DNA of 64,000 bases from Granulicella sp. 5B5 (GTDB taxonomy: Bacteria > Acidobacteriota > Terriglobia > Terriglobales > Acidobacteriaceae). Each line of letters starts with the position of its first letter. Positions within the stretch are counted from its first letter, which is position 1. A program made the position numbers and the translations under genes. The DNA is taken from positions 992,001 to 1,056,000 of the forward strand of contig NZ_CP046444.1 of the NCBI RefSeq assembly GCF_014083945.1, read 5' to 3'. Shown in pieces: positions 23,904-32,250 of the stretch. The notes below the pieces were generated by a model. The model saw nothing but the letters and a program-made list of their open reading frames with translations. It made no database searches and was not told where the DNA came from.

Positions 23904-25859
23904 CTACTGGTTGGTTGTGGCCGGGGGCGCGCCGGTGACGGCCGGGTTCACGGTGGGAGCGACCGTCGGGGTGGTCACCACCGGCTTCTGCTGCTCCTGC
24001 AGGCGCTCCTTCTTGTCGCCCTTCTGGGCCCTGGGCTTCTTCTTCTTTTTGACGGTATCGCCGTTCAGCCCGAGAGGCGCGGCCTGCACCTTCTCCGTGG
24101 CGGACTGGTCACGCGTGGCCACAACGGGACGGATCGCAGCCTTGTTCTCCGCCTTGGCCAGCTTGGCGTTGGCGCGGTCTACCTCCGCCTTGGTCTGCTG
24201 GGAGGAGAAGCGGGTCTTCTTCTCCGGACCGGAGATCGGGCCGAGCGGATCGCCGTTGTCGGCGGTGGTGGTATCGGCGTCAACGCCGGTGCCGGTCGTG
24301 ATGGAGGTGACTGACTCGGCAGGCTCCATTGCAGAGCCCGGAGCCTGGCCGGCCAATGGCGGGTTCTGCGGGGTGTCCGTCGCCAGCGTCGTGGCGGCCG
24401 GCAGCGAGTTGCGGGGGGCCTGACCGTAGCGAATCTTCTCGCGGCGGATTTTCTCCCGCTTCTGCTTGCCCTTGACTCTCTTCGTGCCGTTGAGCTTGGC
24501 CTTGTCGGCCTCGGCCTTGGCCTGCTGCTTCTCGGCAACGCGCTCACGCGCGGCTGCAAGAGCGGCCTGTGCCTTCAGCGCGCGCTCCTGCTCGGCGCGC
24601 TGCTTGGCCCGCAGCTTCTTTTTGATGGCGGGAGCCTGGTAGGCCGTGTAGGCGAAGTTCGCGTTATTGCTCTTGGCGGTGGAACCGGTGTCAACGAACC
24701 CTGGTGCAAGCTCGATAAATGCCTCGTTGCGCGCCTTGGTCAGGTAGGCACGCAGCGCAGGCTGTAGCTGGTCCATGTAGATGGCTTCCTGCACCTGGTT
24801 CTCGACGTTGGCGAGCGGTGGAACACCGGCTTTCTGGTGAGCGTCCACGCGCAGGATGACATAGCCCTGACGGGTGCGGATGGGGGCAGTGTTGGCGCCG
24901 ACCGCCAGGTCGAAGGTCGCGTCTTCCAGCACCTGGCCGAGCGCGCCGCGCTTGAAGTCACCGAGGTCGCCGCCGGCTGCCGCCGTGGGACCACCGGAGT
25001 CCTTCTTTGCCAGATCGGCAAAGCTCGCGCCGCCCTTCAATTGCTTAGCGATGTCGTCAGCCTTGGCCTGTGCCTGCGCCAGCTGCGCGTCGGTCGCGTT
25101 CTCCGCCGTGGGGACCAGAATCTCGCTCAGATGGATCTGCTCGGGCACCTCGAACTGCTTCTGGTGCGCCTCGTAGTAGGCCTGTTCCTGCGCGTGGGTC
25201 ATGTTGATGTGACGACCCACGTCCTCGCGCACAACGGACTGGCGAATGCATTGGTTGCGGATGTTCTGCTTGAAGTCCTCAAATGAGACGCCCTGCTGCG
25301 TGGCGGCCTTTTCAAGAGCCTCCATGTCCGGCAGGTGGTTCTGCTTGCGGATATCGTCGAGCTGGCGGATGGTCTCCGCGTCGCAGTTGATGCCCAGGTC
25401 CTTGCCCTTGGCAATGAGCAACTGGGAGTCGATCATGTCGCGCAGCAGGTCGTGTAGATGGTCCTGCAGCTGCGCTTCGGAGGCACCGCCCTGCTCGGCA
25501 TCGCGCAGCATCTGCTGCGCGGCGCGCTCGTACTCGCTGCGGGTGATGATCTGGTCGTTGATGCGCGCAACAACGTCTTCCACAACGGTGCCATTGGCCG
25601 TGATGGCAGGCCGCTGCGGCATCTGCGGCAGTTGCAGCTGCGGGGCCGACGGGAAGGCACCGCCGGGGACCGGGTAGCTGGGCTGCTGCGCGGCCAGAAG
25701 GACCGAGGCGGAGACCAGCAGCGTGGAAACCGCCAGCAAACGCGACTGGACACTCGTCAGGGCCGGGCGCGATGGGCGGGCGGCAGGAGTGGCAGCGACA
25801 GCCGAAGTCTGTAAGGCGATGGGCGCCTGGGAGTTGATGCGTGTGTGCTTCTCGGTCAT
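23904..25859 (-). CDS. SurA-like periplasmic peptidyl-prolyl isomerase with a long basic tail
   Basis: A 651-residue exported chaperone. After an N-terminal membrane or signal segment (about 41-57), a SurA-N domain follows (about 92-235: VVARINDQIITRSEY...DMIDSQLLI...FEDFKQNIRNQCIRQSVV). A parvulin PPIC domain spans about 240-342 (IHLSEILV, FADLAKKDSGGPTAAAGGDLGDF, TRQGYVILRV). The last 250 residues (about 395-651) are low-complexity, rich in Lys, Ala, Gln, Thr and Pro, and are absent in ordinary SurA (about 430 aa). AAAGGA lies four bases before the ATG at 25859; an upstream ATG at 25967 has no such site. It probably helps outer-membrane protein folding. A terminator follows directly. Confidence 0.88.
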   Translation of the reverse strand: MTEKHTRINSQAPIALQTSAVAATPAARPSRPALTSVQSRLLAVSTLLVSASVLLAAQQPSYPVPGGAFPSAPQLQLPQMPQRPAITANGTVVEDVVARINDQIITRSEYERAAQQMLRDAEQGGASEAQLQDHLHDLLRDMIDSQLLIAKGKDLGINCDAETIRQLDDIRKQNHLPDMEALEKAATQQGVSFEDFKQNIRNQCIRQSVVREDVGRHINMTHAQEQAYYEAHQKQFEVPEQIHLSEILVPTAENATDAQLAQAQAKADDIAKQLKGGASFADLAKKDSGGPTAAAGGDLGDFKRGALGQVLEDATFDLAVGANTAPIRTRQGYVILRVDAHQKAGVPPLANVENQVQEAIYMDQLQPALRAYLTKARNEAFIELAPGFVDTGSTAKSNNANFAYTAYQAPAIKKKLRAKQRAEQERALKAQAALAAARERVAEKQQAKAEADKAKLNGTKRVKGKQKREKIRREKIRYGQAPRNSLPAATTLATDTPQNPPLAGQAPGSAMEPAESVTSITTGTGVDADTTTADNGDPLGPISGPEKKTRFSSQQTKAEVDRANAKLAKAENKAAIRPVVATRDQSATEKVQAAPLGLNGDTVKKKKKPRAQKGDKKERLQEQQKPVVTTPTVAPTVNPAVTGAPPATTNQ

Positions 25860-26221
25860 CCGGTCCTTTATGGCTCTGCGCTTTGGAGCATGGCCCCACA
25901 GCCTGCATGGCTGCGGAGTACAGAGGGTGCTGGGCAGAGGTACGCCGACGGCCCACTGCAGGAGCAAGACGCCGACGTTCTTATTCTAACCGTGAGACGG
26001 GCGAGCGTGGGGTGTGGGAAGCAGGGTTGTCGACCGAAAACCAGTAGCCCCGCTATGCCCCGGCTAACCCCCGGATGCTATACTCCGTCCAACTGTTGCG
26101 GCAGGCCGCAGGCGTGTGCCGACGGCCCGCCAGCGCCAAAACCGGAGAACAAGCCGGGCCTGATTTGCACTGCTGTACCGAGCTTTTCTTGAGCTTTTCC
26201 GATCGAGGTTCCCCCACCCGT

Positions 26222-27835
26222 ATGGCCTCTTCTTCTACACGACGCGCTCTCTTTTCCGCGACCCTCTTTCTGGCAGCCTGCGCGCTGACCGGCTCCCTGC
26301 TGGGTGGCCGCGTGGCAGCCCAGTCGGCGACCGACGAATCCACCCTGCGCGACTCGATGAAGTCGTTCACCGACGTCTACGCGCTAGTGGAGCAGAACTA
26401 TGCCGACAAGATGGACCCGGACAAGATCGACAAGGCCATCTACGACGGCGCGATCCCGGGCATGCTGCATGTGCTCGATCCACACTCGAACTTCTACGAC
26501 CCCAAGTCCTACGCGCAGATGCGCGAGGACCAGCGCGGCAAGTACTTTGGCGTAGGCATGCGCATCCAGCCGCAGGGCGACAAGATCGTTGTGCTCGCTC
26601 CGATGGAGGGTACACCCTCCTACCGCGCCGGCATCCGGCCGGGCGATGTGATCCTTGCGGTGGACGGCAAGTCGACCAAGGGCCTGGACTCGGCGGGCGT
26701 GGCTTCGTTGCTGAAGGGACCGCGCGGCACGCACGTGAGCGTGACCATGGGCCGCGAAGGTTCGGCCAAGCCGCTGGTCTTCGACCTGATGCGCGATGAG
26801 ATTCCGCAGTACTCAGTCGATGTGGCGTTCATGATCAAGCCGGGCATCGGCTACATCCACGTCACGAACGAGATGGAGACGACCTCGCACGAGGTGCAGG
26901 AGGCGCTGGATAAGTTCGGCCCCGGCCTCAACGGTCTGGTCATCGACCTGCGCGGCAACCCCGGCGGCCTGTTGAATGAAGCCGTCAACGTGTGCGACAA
27001 GTTCCTGCAGAAGGGACAGGTCGTGGTCTCGCAGCGCGGCCGCGCCTTCCCGGACCAGGTGTACCGTGCGCCCAGCGGCTCGGACGCGAAGTATCCTATC
27101 GTGATCCTGGTGAACCGCAACACCGCTTCGGCGGCGGAGATCATCTCCGGTGCGCTGCAGGATCATGACCGCGCGCTGATCGTCGGCGAGACCACCTTCG
27201 GCAAGGGCCTCGTGCAGACGGTGTTCCCTATCAGCGAGAACAGCGGACTGGCACTGACGACCTTCCACTACTACACGCCCTCGGGACGGCTGATCCAGCG
27301 CAACTACAACGGCGTTTCGCTGTATGACTACTACTACGTGCGTAACGATGCGCTTCCGGCGAACGACACCAACAAGGAAGTGGAGCACACCGACTCTGGC
27401 CGTATCGTCTACGGCGGCGGCGGCATCACGCCGGATGAGAAGATCCCCGAGCTAAAGAGCGATCACTTCCAGGACGTGACCCTGCAGCACTATGCGTTCT
27501 TCGACTTCTCCAAGCACTACCTGGCGACGCACACCATCACCAAGGACATGGCCGTCGACGACGCCATGCAGCAGGATTTCAAGGCCTTCCTGAAGTCGAA
27601 GAACATCGACTACACGGACAAGGAGTTCGTCGACAACCTCGACTGGACCAAAGCGATGATCAAGAAGGAGCTGCTCACCTCGCAGTTCGGCCAGACGCTG
27701 GGCAACGAGGTCATCACCGAGTGGGACCCGCAGGTGCAGAAGGCGCTGACCTACATGCCCGAGGCACTCGCGCTCGAAGACCACAAGCTGCCCTCCGAAC
27801 AGAAGACGGAGACAGCGCAGGTGATCAAGCACTAG
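26222..27835 (+). CDS. C-terminal processing serine protease (S41)
   Basis: A periplasmic CtpA/Prc-type protease, 537 residues, with a signal peptide ending VAAQ (about 33). The N-terminal helical part (40-105) leads to a PDZ domain (about 108-190, GVGMRIQPQGDKIVVLAP and AGIRPGDVILAVDG). The protease core includes IDLRGNPGGLL (241-251), the catalytic Ser303 in NTASAAEI and Lys328 in TFGKGLVQ. The C-terminal part (about 390-537) is an extra domain seen in many S41 proteins. I use the ATG at 26222; an earlier in-frame ATG adds 49 residues without signal character. It is divergent from the SurA-like gene and is followed by a strong terminator. Confidence 0.94.
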   Translation: MASSSTRRALFSATLFLAACALTGSLLGGRVAAQSATDESTLRDSMKSFTDVYALVEQNYADKMDPDKIDKAIYDGAIPGMLHVLDPHSNFYDPKSYAQMREDQRGKYFGVGMRIQPQGDKIVVLAPMEGTPSYRAGIRPGDVILAVDGKSTKGLDSAGVASLLKGPRGTHVSVTMGREGSAKPLVFDLMRDEIPQYSVDVAFMIKPGIGYIHVTNEMETTSHEVQEALDKFGPGLNGLVIDLRGNPGGLLNEAVNVCDKFLQKGQVVVSQRGRAFPDQVYRAPSGSDAKYPIVILVNRNTASAAEIISGALQDHDRALIVGETTFGKGLVQTVFPISENSGLALTTFHYYTPSGRLIQRNYNGVSLYDYYYVRNDALPANDTNKEVEHTDSGRIVYGGGGITPDEKIPELKSDHFQDVTLQHYAFFDFSKHYLATHTITKDMAVDDAMQQDFKAFLKSKNIDYTDKEFVDNLDWTKAMIKKELLTSQFGQTLGNEVITEWDPQVQKALTYMPEALALEDHKLPSEQKTETAQVIKH

Positions 27836-27847
27836 CATGTTCGAAGC

Positions 27848-27887
27848 AAACAGAAAGGCCGCGCTCTCGGGCGCGGCCTTTCTGTTT
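27848..27887 (+). terminator. Strong Rho-independent terminator
   Basis: A 17-bp perfect stem (27848-27864 with 27871-27887), a loop of TCTCGG, and TTTCTGTTTG at the 3' side. The stem has A-rich outer pairs, so it may work in both directions; it separates the protease gene from tRNA-Gly on the other strand. Confidence 0.9.
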
Positions 27888-27901
27888 GTAGCGATGTCTT
27901 A

Positions 27902-27976
27902 TGGAGCGGGAGACCGGGATCGAACCGGCGACATTCAGCTTGGGAAGCTGACGTTCTGCCACTGAACTACTCCCGC
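27902..27976 (-). tRNA. tRNA-Gly (anticodon CCC)
   Basis: The minus strand folds as a full cloverleaf. Acceptor arms GCGGGAG/CTCCCGC, a D-arm TAGTTCAGTGGCAGAAC region, an anticodon stem TCAGC/GCTGA with loop TTCCCAA (anticodon CCC) and a T-arm CCGG-TTCGATC-CCGG are all present. The CCA end is encoded (27902-27904). CCC reads the GGG glycine codon. It stands alone, with no other tRNA nearby. Confidence 0.95.
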
Positions 27977-28017
27977 TCAACAGAGACGATTATAGCGCCC
28001 GCGAGCTCCGCATGCCA

Positions 28018-29439
28018 TCACTGCTTGTCCTGCTCGGCAAAGCTCTTCTTCGCCGGGTCAGGCTGTGATGCGCGGGGGACCTCGCGTGTGGCAATTCCTA
28101 TGACGTTCGTATCATCAGTGAGCGCGACGACGCTGTGGTCGGCGGTGTTGAGCTTCACGTCGGAGAACGTCCAGTTCTTCGCATCGTCGATGTGGCCCGC
28201 CGCCTGCGCCTGCACATCCCAGTGGTCGAGCCGCACGTTGTAGACCGGCGCGTTGGGGTACGCGTCCACCTCAAAGACTGTCTTCGCGCCCGTGGCGTGG
28301 ATGTTCCAGATGTGGACATCGTGCACGTGCGCGATGCCCTTCTCCGCAGGAACAACCGTCGTGAGCGTCTTGTAGTAGCTGGGATAGCCGGTCATGCCCG
28401 CGGGGATCGTCGCATAGCTGTAGCTGGGGTTCCAGTTCATGGTGATGCGCAGAACCACCGGCGTGTTCACCATGGTGAAGTCGTGCAGACGGATGTTCTC
28501 CGCAAAGCCGCCGCGTGTGTGTGCGGACTTGAAGAGGATGCCGACCGGCACATGCTCGATGGTGGTGATGTTCCAGGCCTCGATGTTGCGGAAGCCACCG
28601 GAGGTCTCCGATCCGAAGGTGACACCCGCCGCGCCAGAGCGCACTACGTTGTCGTGAAGCTTGATGTCTTCGGTGGGACGGTTGACGCGTAGGCCGTCAG
28701 AGTCGCGGCCCGCCTTGAGGCACAGCGCATCGTCGTTCACGGAGATGTCCGCGTGCATCACTTCAATGTGCTTCGAGCTATCGATGTCGATGCCGTCAGT
28801 GGACGGACCGCGGCCGCCGATGTTGTTGCGGATCGTCACGCCATCCACGACAACATCGTGCGAGTAGCAGATATGCACCGTCCAGAAGCCCGAACGATGC
28901 AGGTTGAGACCGCCGCCCAGCCGTACCTTCGACGAGTCGAAGATCTGGATCAGCCTCGGGCGCTTGTCGTCGTAGTCCGAAGCCCAGCGCAGGCCCTTGG
29001 GCTCGTCAATCTTGCGCAGCGCCCAGTAGCTGTCCCAGAAGACCTTGCCGTTGCCGTCGATGGTGCCTTCGCCGGTTATGGTCGCGCCTGTCTGTTTGTA
29101 GACGTTGATGAGCGCGGAGGGCCACGTCATCTCGATGCCCGCAACGCGCGTTGGGCGCTCCGGGTAGTCCTTGATGTCCTGCGAGCCCATCAACGTGACG
29201 CCCTTGTCGATGCGCAGCGTCACGCCCGACTTTACGAAGAGCGAGCCGGTGAGGTACGTGCCGTCGGGAAAGATGACGGTGCCGCCGTGCTTCGCCGCCG
29301 CGTCGATGGCGCTCTGGATCGCGGCGGTGTCCATCGTTGTGCCGCCAGGCTTTGCGCCGTACTTATCGACCGAGAAGGTCTTCTGCGCGGAGGCACCGAG
29401 CGCGAGGCTGCAAAGAACGAGCGTGCAGAGTGACTTCAT
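28018..29439 (-). CDS. Secreted glycoside hydrolase family 28 (pectin-type) protein
   Basis: A 473-residue right-handed beta-helix enzyme with a signal peptide (1-18, GASAQ). The start KTFSVDKYGAKPGGTTMDTAAIQ is the usual pectin-lyase-fold entry. GH28 acid residues are visible: STDGID (213-218) and NDDALCLKAG (235-244). The usual GHG with its catalytic His is SGAAGVTFGSE (268-278), and the usual RIK is ILFK (301-304). These changes suggest an exo-acting or non-homogalacturonan member such as a rhamnogalacturonase or xylogalacturonase, not a classic endo-polygalacturonase. It overlaps the upstream GH106 gene by four bases. Confidence 0.9.
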   Translation of the reverse strand: MKSLCTLVLCSLALGASAQKTFSVDKYGAKPGGTTMDTAAIQSAIDAAAKHGGTVIFPDGTYLTGSLFVKSGVTLRIDKGVTLMGSQDIKDYPERPTRVAGIEMTWPSALINVYKQTGATITGEGTIDGNGKVFWDSYWALRKIDEPKGLRWASDYDDKRPRLIQIFDSSKVRLGGGLNLHRSGFWTVHICYSHDVVVDGVTIRNNIGGRGPSTDGIDIDSSKHIEVMHADISVNDDALCLKAGRDSDGLRVNRPTEDIKLHDNVVRSGAAGVTFGSETSGGFRNIEAWNITTIEHVPVGILFKSAHTRGGFAENIRLHDFTMVNTPVVLRITMNWNPSYSYATIPAGMTGYPSYYKTLTTVVPAEKGIAHVHDVHIWNIHATGAKTVFEVDAYPNAPVYNVRLDHWDVQAQAAGHIDDAKNWTFSDVKLNTADHSVVALTDDTNVIGIATREVPRASQPDPAKKSFAEQDKQ

Positions 29440-32243
29440 TGTGCGGACTCCGTGACGAGGTGAATTGTGCCCAGGATGCCGCTGGAGATGGACTTGACCT
29501 TGTCGAGGTCCTGCATCTGGAAGCGGTCGCCATACTTGGCGATGAGCGGCTTGTAGTCATGCGGCGGCAGCGCGGACCACGCGTTGAGCGCCGTGTTGAA
29601 GACGCGGATCTCAATATGGTTCACACCGGGTTTAAGCAGCTTTGAGACATCGAGCCGATACGGTGGATGCCACAGCGCGCCCGCCGGCTGGCCGTTGATG
29701 ACCACGAGCGCGGCCTCGCGAATGGGCGGCTCGAAGTACGCGTGCATACCGGGGCCGGGGGGCGTGATGAGCGGGTTCGGTAGACCGTTTGAGCCAAGCA
29801 CTGGGTGCTCCGGCGGCGAGTTCGGCGCGCCCGGCAGCGCGGTGCCGCCATCGACTGCGAGATAGACTGGCGCGTGCGGCAGCTTCGTGAGCGTCACGTC
29901 GCGCGTGTAGTCCACCTCGCCGGAGTAGTGCACTGTGGCAGGATCGGTTGTCCAGTCCGTGAGCGTGTGCTCTTCGCTTGATTTGCTAAGGCTGGTGAAA
30001 TCGACCTTCCAGTTTTCGGTGATGTCGACAAGCTGCTTGTCAGCTTCTGCTGATGCAGTATGTGGGCTTGCCGCGTCGCTGAAGACGTAGAGTGCAGACC
30101 CGTACGGTGCGAGGTTGATCTTCTCGTTCTCCGCGCTGACAGCAGCGATGGCGCGGCCCGTCTCCGGGCTCCACTGTGCACCGTGGCTGAAATATGTTGC
30201 GAAAGCTGCATCCGCGTTGACCGGCTCGTTGCTCGTGTTCACCACGTAGTAGACATCAGCCTGCGTGAGCTTACGGCGGATGAAGCCGATCGCGTTCTTC
30301 GCAGCATCGTCCGCATTCGTGAGCCGCAGGTCGGGCGCGGCTGCGTTATGCAGGGCTTGCGGGAGTGAAGCGTAGTCCGGAACGACGGCGATGGCTTCAG
30401 TAAGCTGCGTCAGTTCGGATGACGCATTGCCCTCTGCGTCCATCGTAGGCACATGCTGGACAGCGATTACCTTGCCACCTTTCGCTGCGTACTCGTGGAT
30501 CTTCTTCAGCGTTTCGAGTGGGATGCGATCGGTGGGCGGCAGTAGCAGCACTTGATGCGTGCCGAAGCCGATCTTGTCGATGGCAGCTGCGTCAATGAAG
30601 TCCGCATTATAGCCAGCCGAGAGGATCGCCGACATCAACGCGGGCGTAACGAGCTTCTGCATCGCAGCGGTCACGCTTACATGGCTCGGCGTGAAGCTCG
30701 CCCACGCATCGTCGGTGGGCAGCAGGATGGCGACCTGGTTCGCCGGCTGGCCCTGCCGCAACAGCCAGCTAAGGCGCGCAATGTAGCTGGTAACTGCGGG
30801 CATCACCGGATGCCATGGATTGTGGTTGTTAAAGCTCGCTGCGGCGTAGAGCGACCAGCCCGGCTCGGGTACTTCGTGGTCCGGCGGCGAGTAAGGCCAT
30901 CCGTGGAAGATGAGTTGGTTCTCGCCCATGATGAAGTCGATATCGGCCTCGGCCTTCATGTCGAGCGGCGTGGCACGGAAGACAGGCGAGTGCAGCCAGG
31001 TGAAGGTCTCACCGCTGGTTACATCGTGCCCGAAGACGTGGTTCGCGGACGTGGCCCAGCGCAGCGTGGAGAACGCACGCCACTGCGGGCCTTCGCCTTC
31101 AGCCAGCGCAACAAGGTTCTGCGAGGAGAAGTCGACGGCCGGCTCGCCGTAGGTCTGCGAGCGGAACTTGGTGTGGTGCTCGCTGGCCCAGTTGTTGATC
31201 TGCGTCAGATAGTTTTCGTTGACGAGCTCGGTGAGCGTGACGCCCCAGTCGTGCCGCACCTTGTCCGCCTCGGACGAGCCGCCTGCAACGAGCTCAGGCA
31301 GATGCGGAATGAGGTCGTAGCCGCGCCGTCTGAGAAACTGCGCAGGCAGGTCCGGCGTCCAGTCAGCTCCGTAGGCTTCGAGCGAATCCGAGAAGATGGC
31401 ATACGGCGGCGTGCTGCCGAAGGCACTCAACAATGGGCCGCCAACCTTCTCAAGATGCGTGGCGACCGCCTGGTGCGAGAACGGATCGAGCACGTAGCCA
31501 TCGGCGTCGACGGCCGCGCGCTTCACCTCCTGCTTCGTATGCCCCGCGACGAAGAACAGCGCCACGCGAGGCGACGAAGAAGCACCGATCGCGATGGTTC
31601 CTGACGCAAGAGTCAACGGCTGCGCAGACTTCGCATCCCAGCCAACGGGCCTGCCGGGAAGGAGGTGCCCTTGCGGGCCGCCGGTCGGCGATAGATGACC
31701 CTTCGCAATCGATGCGGAGAGAAACGACTCACCCTGACCGAGCGTTGGAACGCTGACCGATGTCGCGTTCGCAGGCACTGCAATCTCTATCGTCCGCAGA
31801 CGCCCCGCCGCCTGCGCGAGCGGAGTGCTGGGTCCGCCATACGGCCAGCCGCTGCAGAGCGTGATGTCGATGCGCAGCCCGAGCCTGCGGCCTTGCTCCT
31901 GCGCATAGCGCACGGCATCCAGCATGGCGGGCGAGAGGAATGGCAGGTTCTTCAGACCCTTCGCAGGATCGTCGAGCACCTCAGGATAGACGAACGCCAG
32001 CTCTGCGCCGCCGATGCCGTCGGCCTTCATCTGCTCCAACTCATGCAGGATCTCCGGCTTCACGACCGCGGGCCCAAACCACCACCAGCGCACCATCGGC
32101 TTCGCGCTGTTGGGCGGATTGAGGAAGCCCTGCTCAAGCTGCGGCAACGAGGGCGACAGCGGCGCCGGATTGGGCGACTGTGCAACCAATGGCGCGACCG
32201 CCAGGGTGGCGAGAAGAAGCGAAGTGCGGAAGGCGGTGATCAT
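29436..32243 (-). CDS. Glycoside hydrolase family 106 alpha-L-rhamnosidase-like protein
   Basis: A 935-residue secreted protein with a signal peptide (MITAFRTSLLLATLAVAPLVAQ region, 1-22). The stretch PMVRWWWFGPAVVKPEILHEL (about 48-68) is the characteristic GH106 start, followed by a large TIM-barrel portion and C-terminal beta-sandwich domains. One of these (about 845-890, VVINGQPAGALWHPPYRLD) resembles a galactose-binding-like module. GH106 enzymes remove alpha-L-rhamnose from rhamnogalacturonan and glycosides. I start at 32243: AAGGAG lies nine bases upstream and a signal peptide follows. Starting at 32396 would overlap the GH35 gene. The gap to GH35 is seven bases, and it overlaps GH28, forming a tight three-gene operon. 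Confidence 0.87.
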   Translation of the reverse strand: MITAFRTSLLLATLAVAPLVAQSPNPAPLSPSLPQLEQGFLNPPNSAKPMVRWWWFGPAVVKPEILHELEQMKADGIGGAELAFVYPEVLDDPAKGLKNLPFLSPAMLDAVRYAQEQGRRLGLRIDITLCSGWPYGGPSTPLAQAAGRLRTIEIAVPANATSVSVPTLGQGESFLSASIAKGHLSPTGGPQGHLLPGRPVGWDAKSAQPLTLASGTIAIGASSSPRVALFFVAGHTKQEVKRAAVDADGYVLDPFSHQAVATHLEKVGGPLLSAFGSTPPYAIFSDSLEAYGADWTPDLPAQFLRRRGYDLIPHLPELVAGGSSEADKVRHDWGVTLTELVNENYLTQINNWASEHHTKFRSQTYGEPAVDFSSQNLVALAEGEGPQWRAFSTLRWATSANHVFGHDVTSGETFTWLHSPVFRATPLDMKAEADIDFIMGENQLIFHGWPYSPPDHEVPEPGWSLYAAASFNNHNPWHPVMPAVTSYIARLSWLLRQGQPANQVAILLPTDDAWASFTPSHVSVTAAMQKLVTPALMSAILSAGYNADFIDAAAIDKIGFGTHQVLLLPPTDRIPLETLKKIHEYAAKGGKVIAVQHVPTMDAEGNASSELTQLTEAIAVVPDYASLPQALHNAAAPDLRLTNADDAAKNAIGFIRRKLTQADVYYVVNTSNEPVNADAAFATYFSHGAQWSPETGRAIAAVSAENEKINLAPYGSALYVFSDAASPHTASAEADKQLVDITENWKVDFTSLSKSSEEHTLTDWTTDPATVHYSGEVDYTRDVTLTKLPHAPVYLAVDGGTALPGAPNSPPEHPVLGSNGLPNPLITPPGPGMHAYFEPPIREAALVVINGQPAGALWHPPYRLDVSKLLKPGVNHIEIRVFNTALNAWSALPPHDYKPLIAKYGDRFQMQDLDKVKSISSGILGTIHLVTESAQ

Positions 32244-32250
32244 CGTGCAG

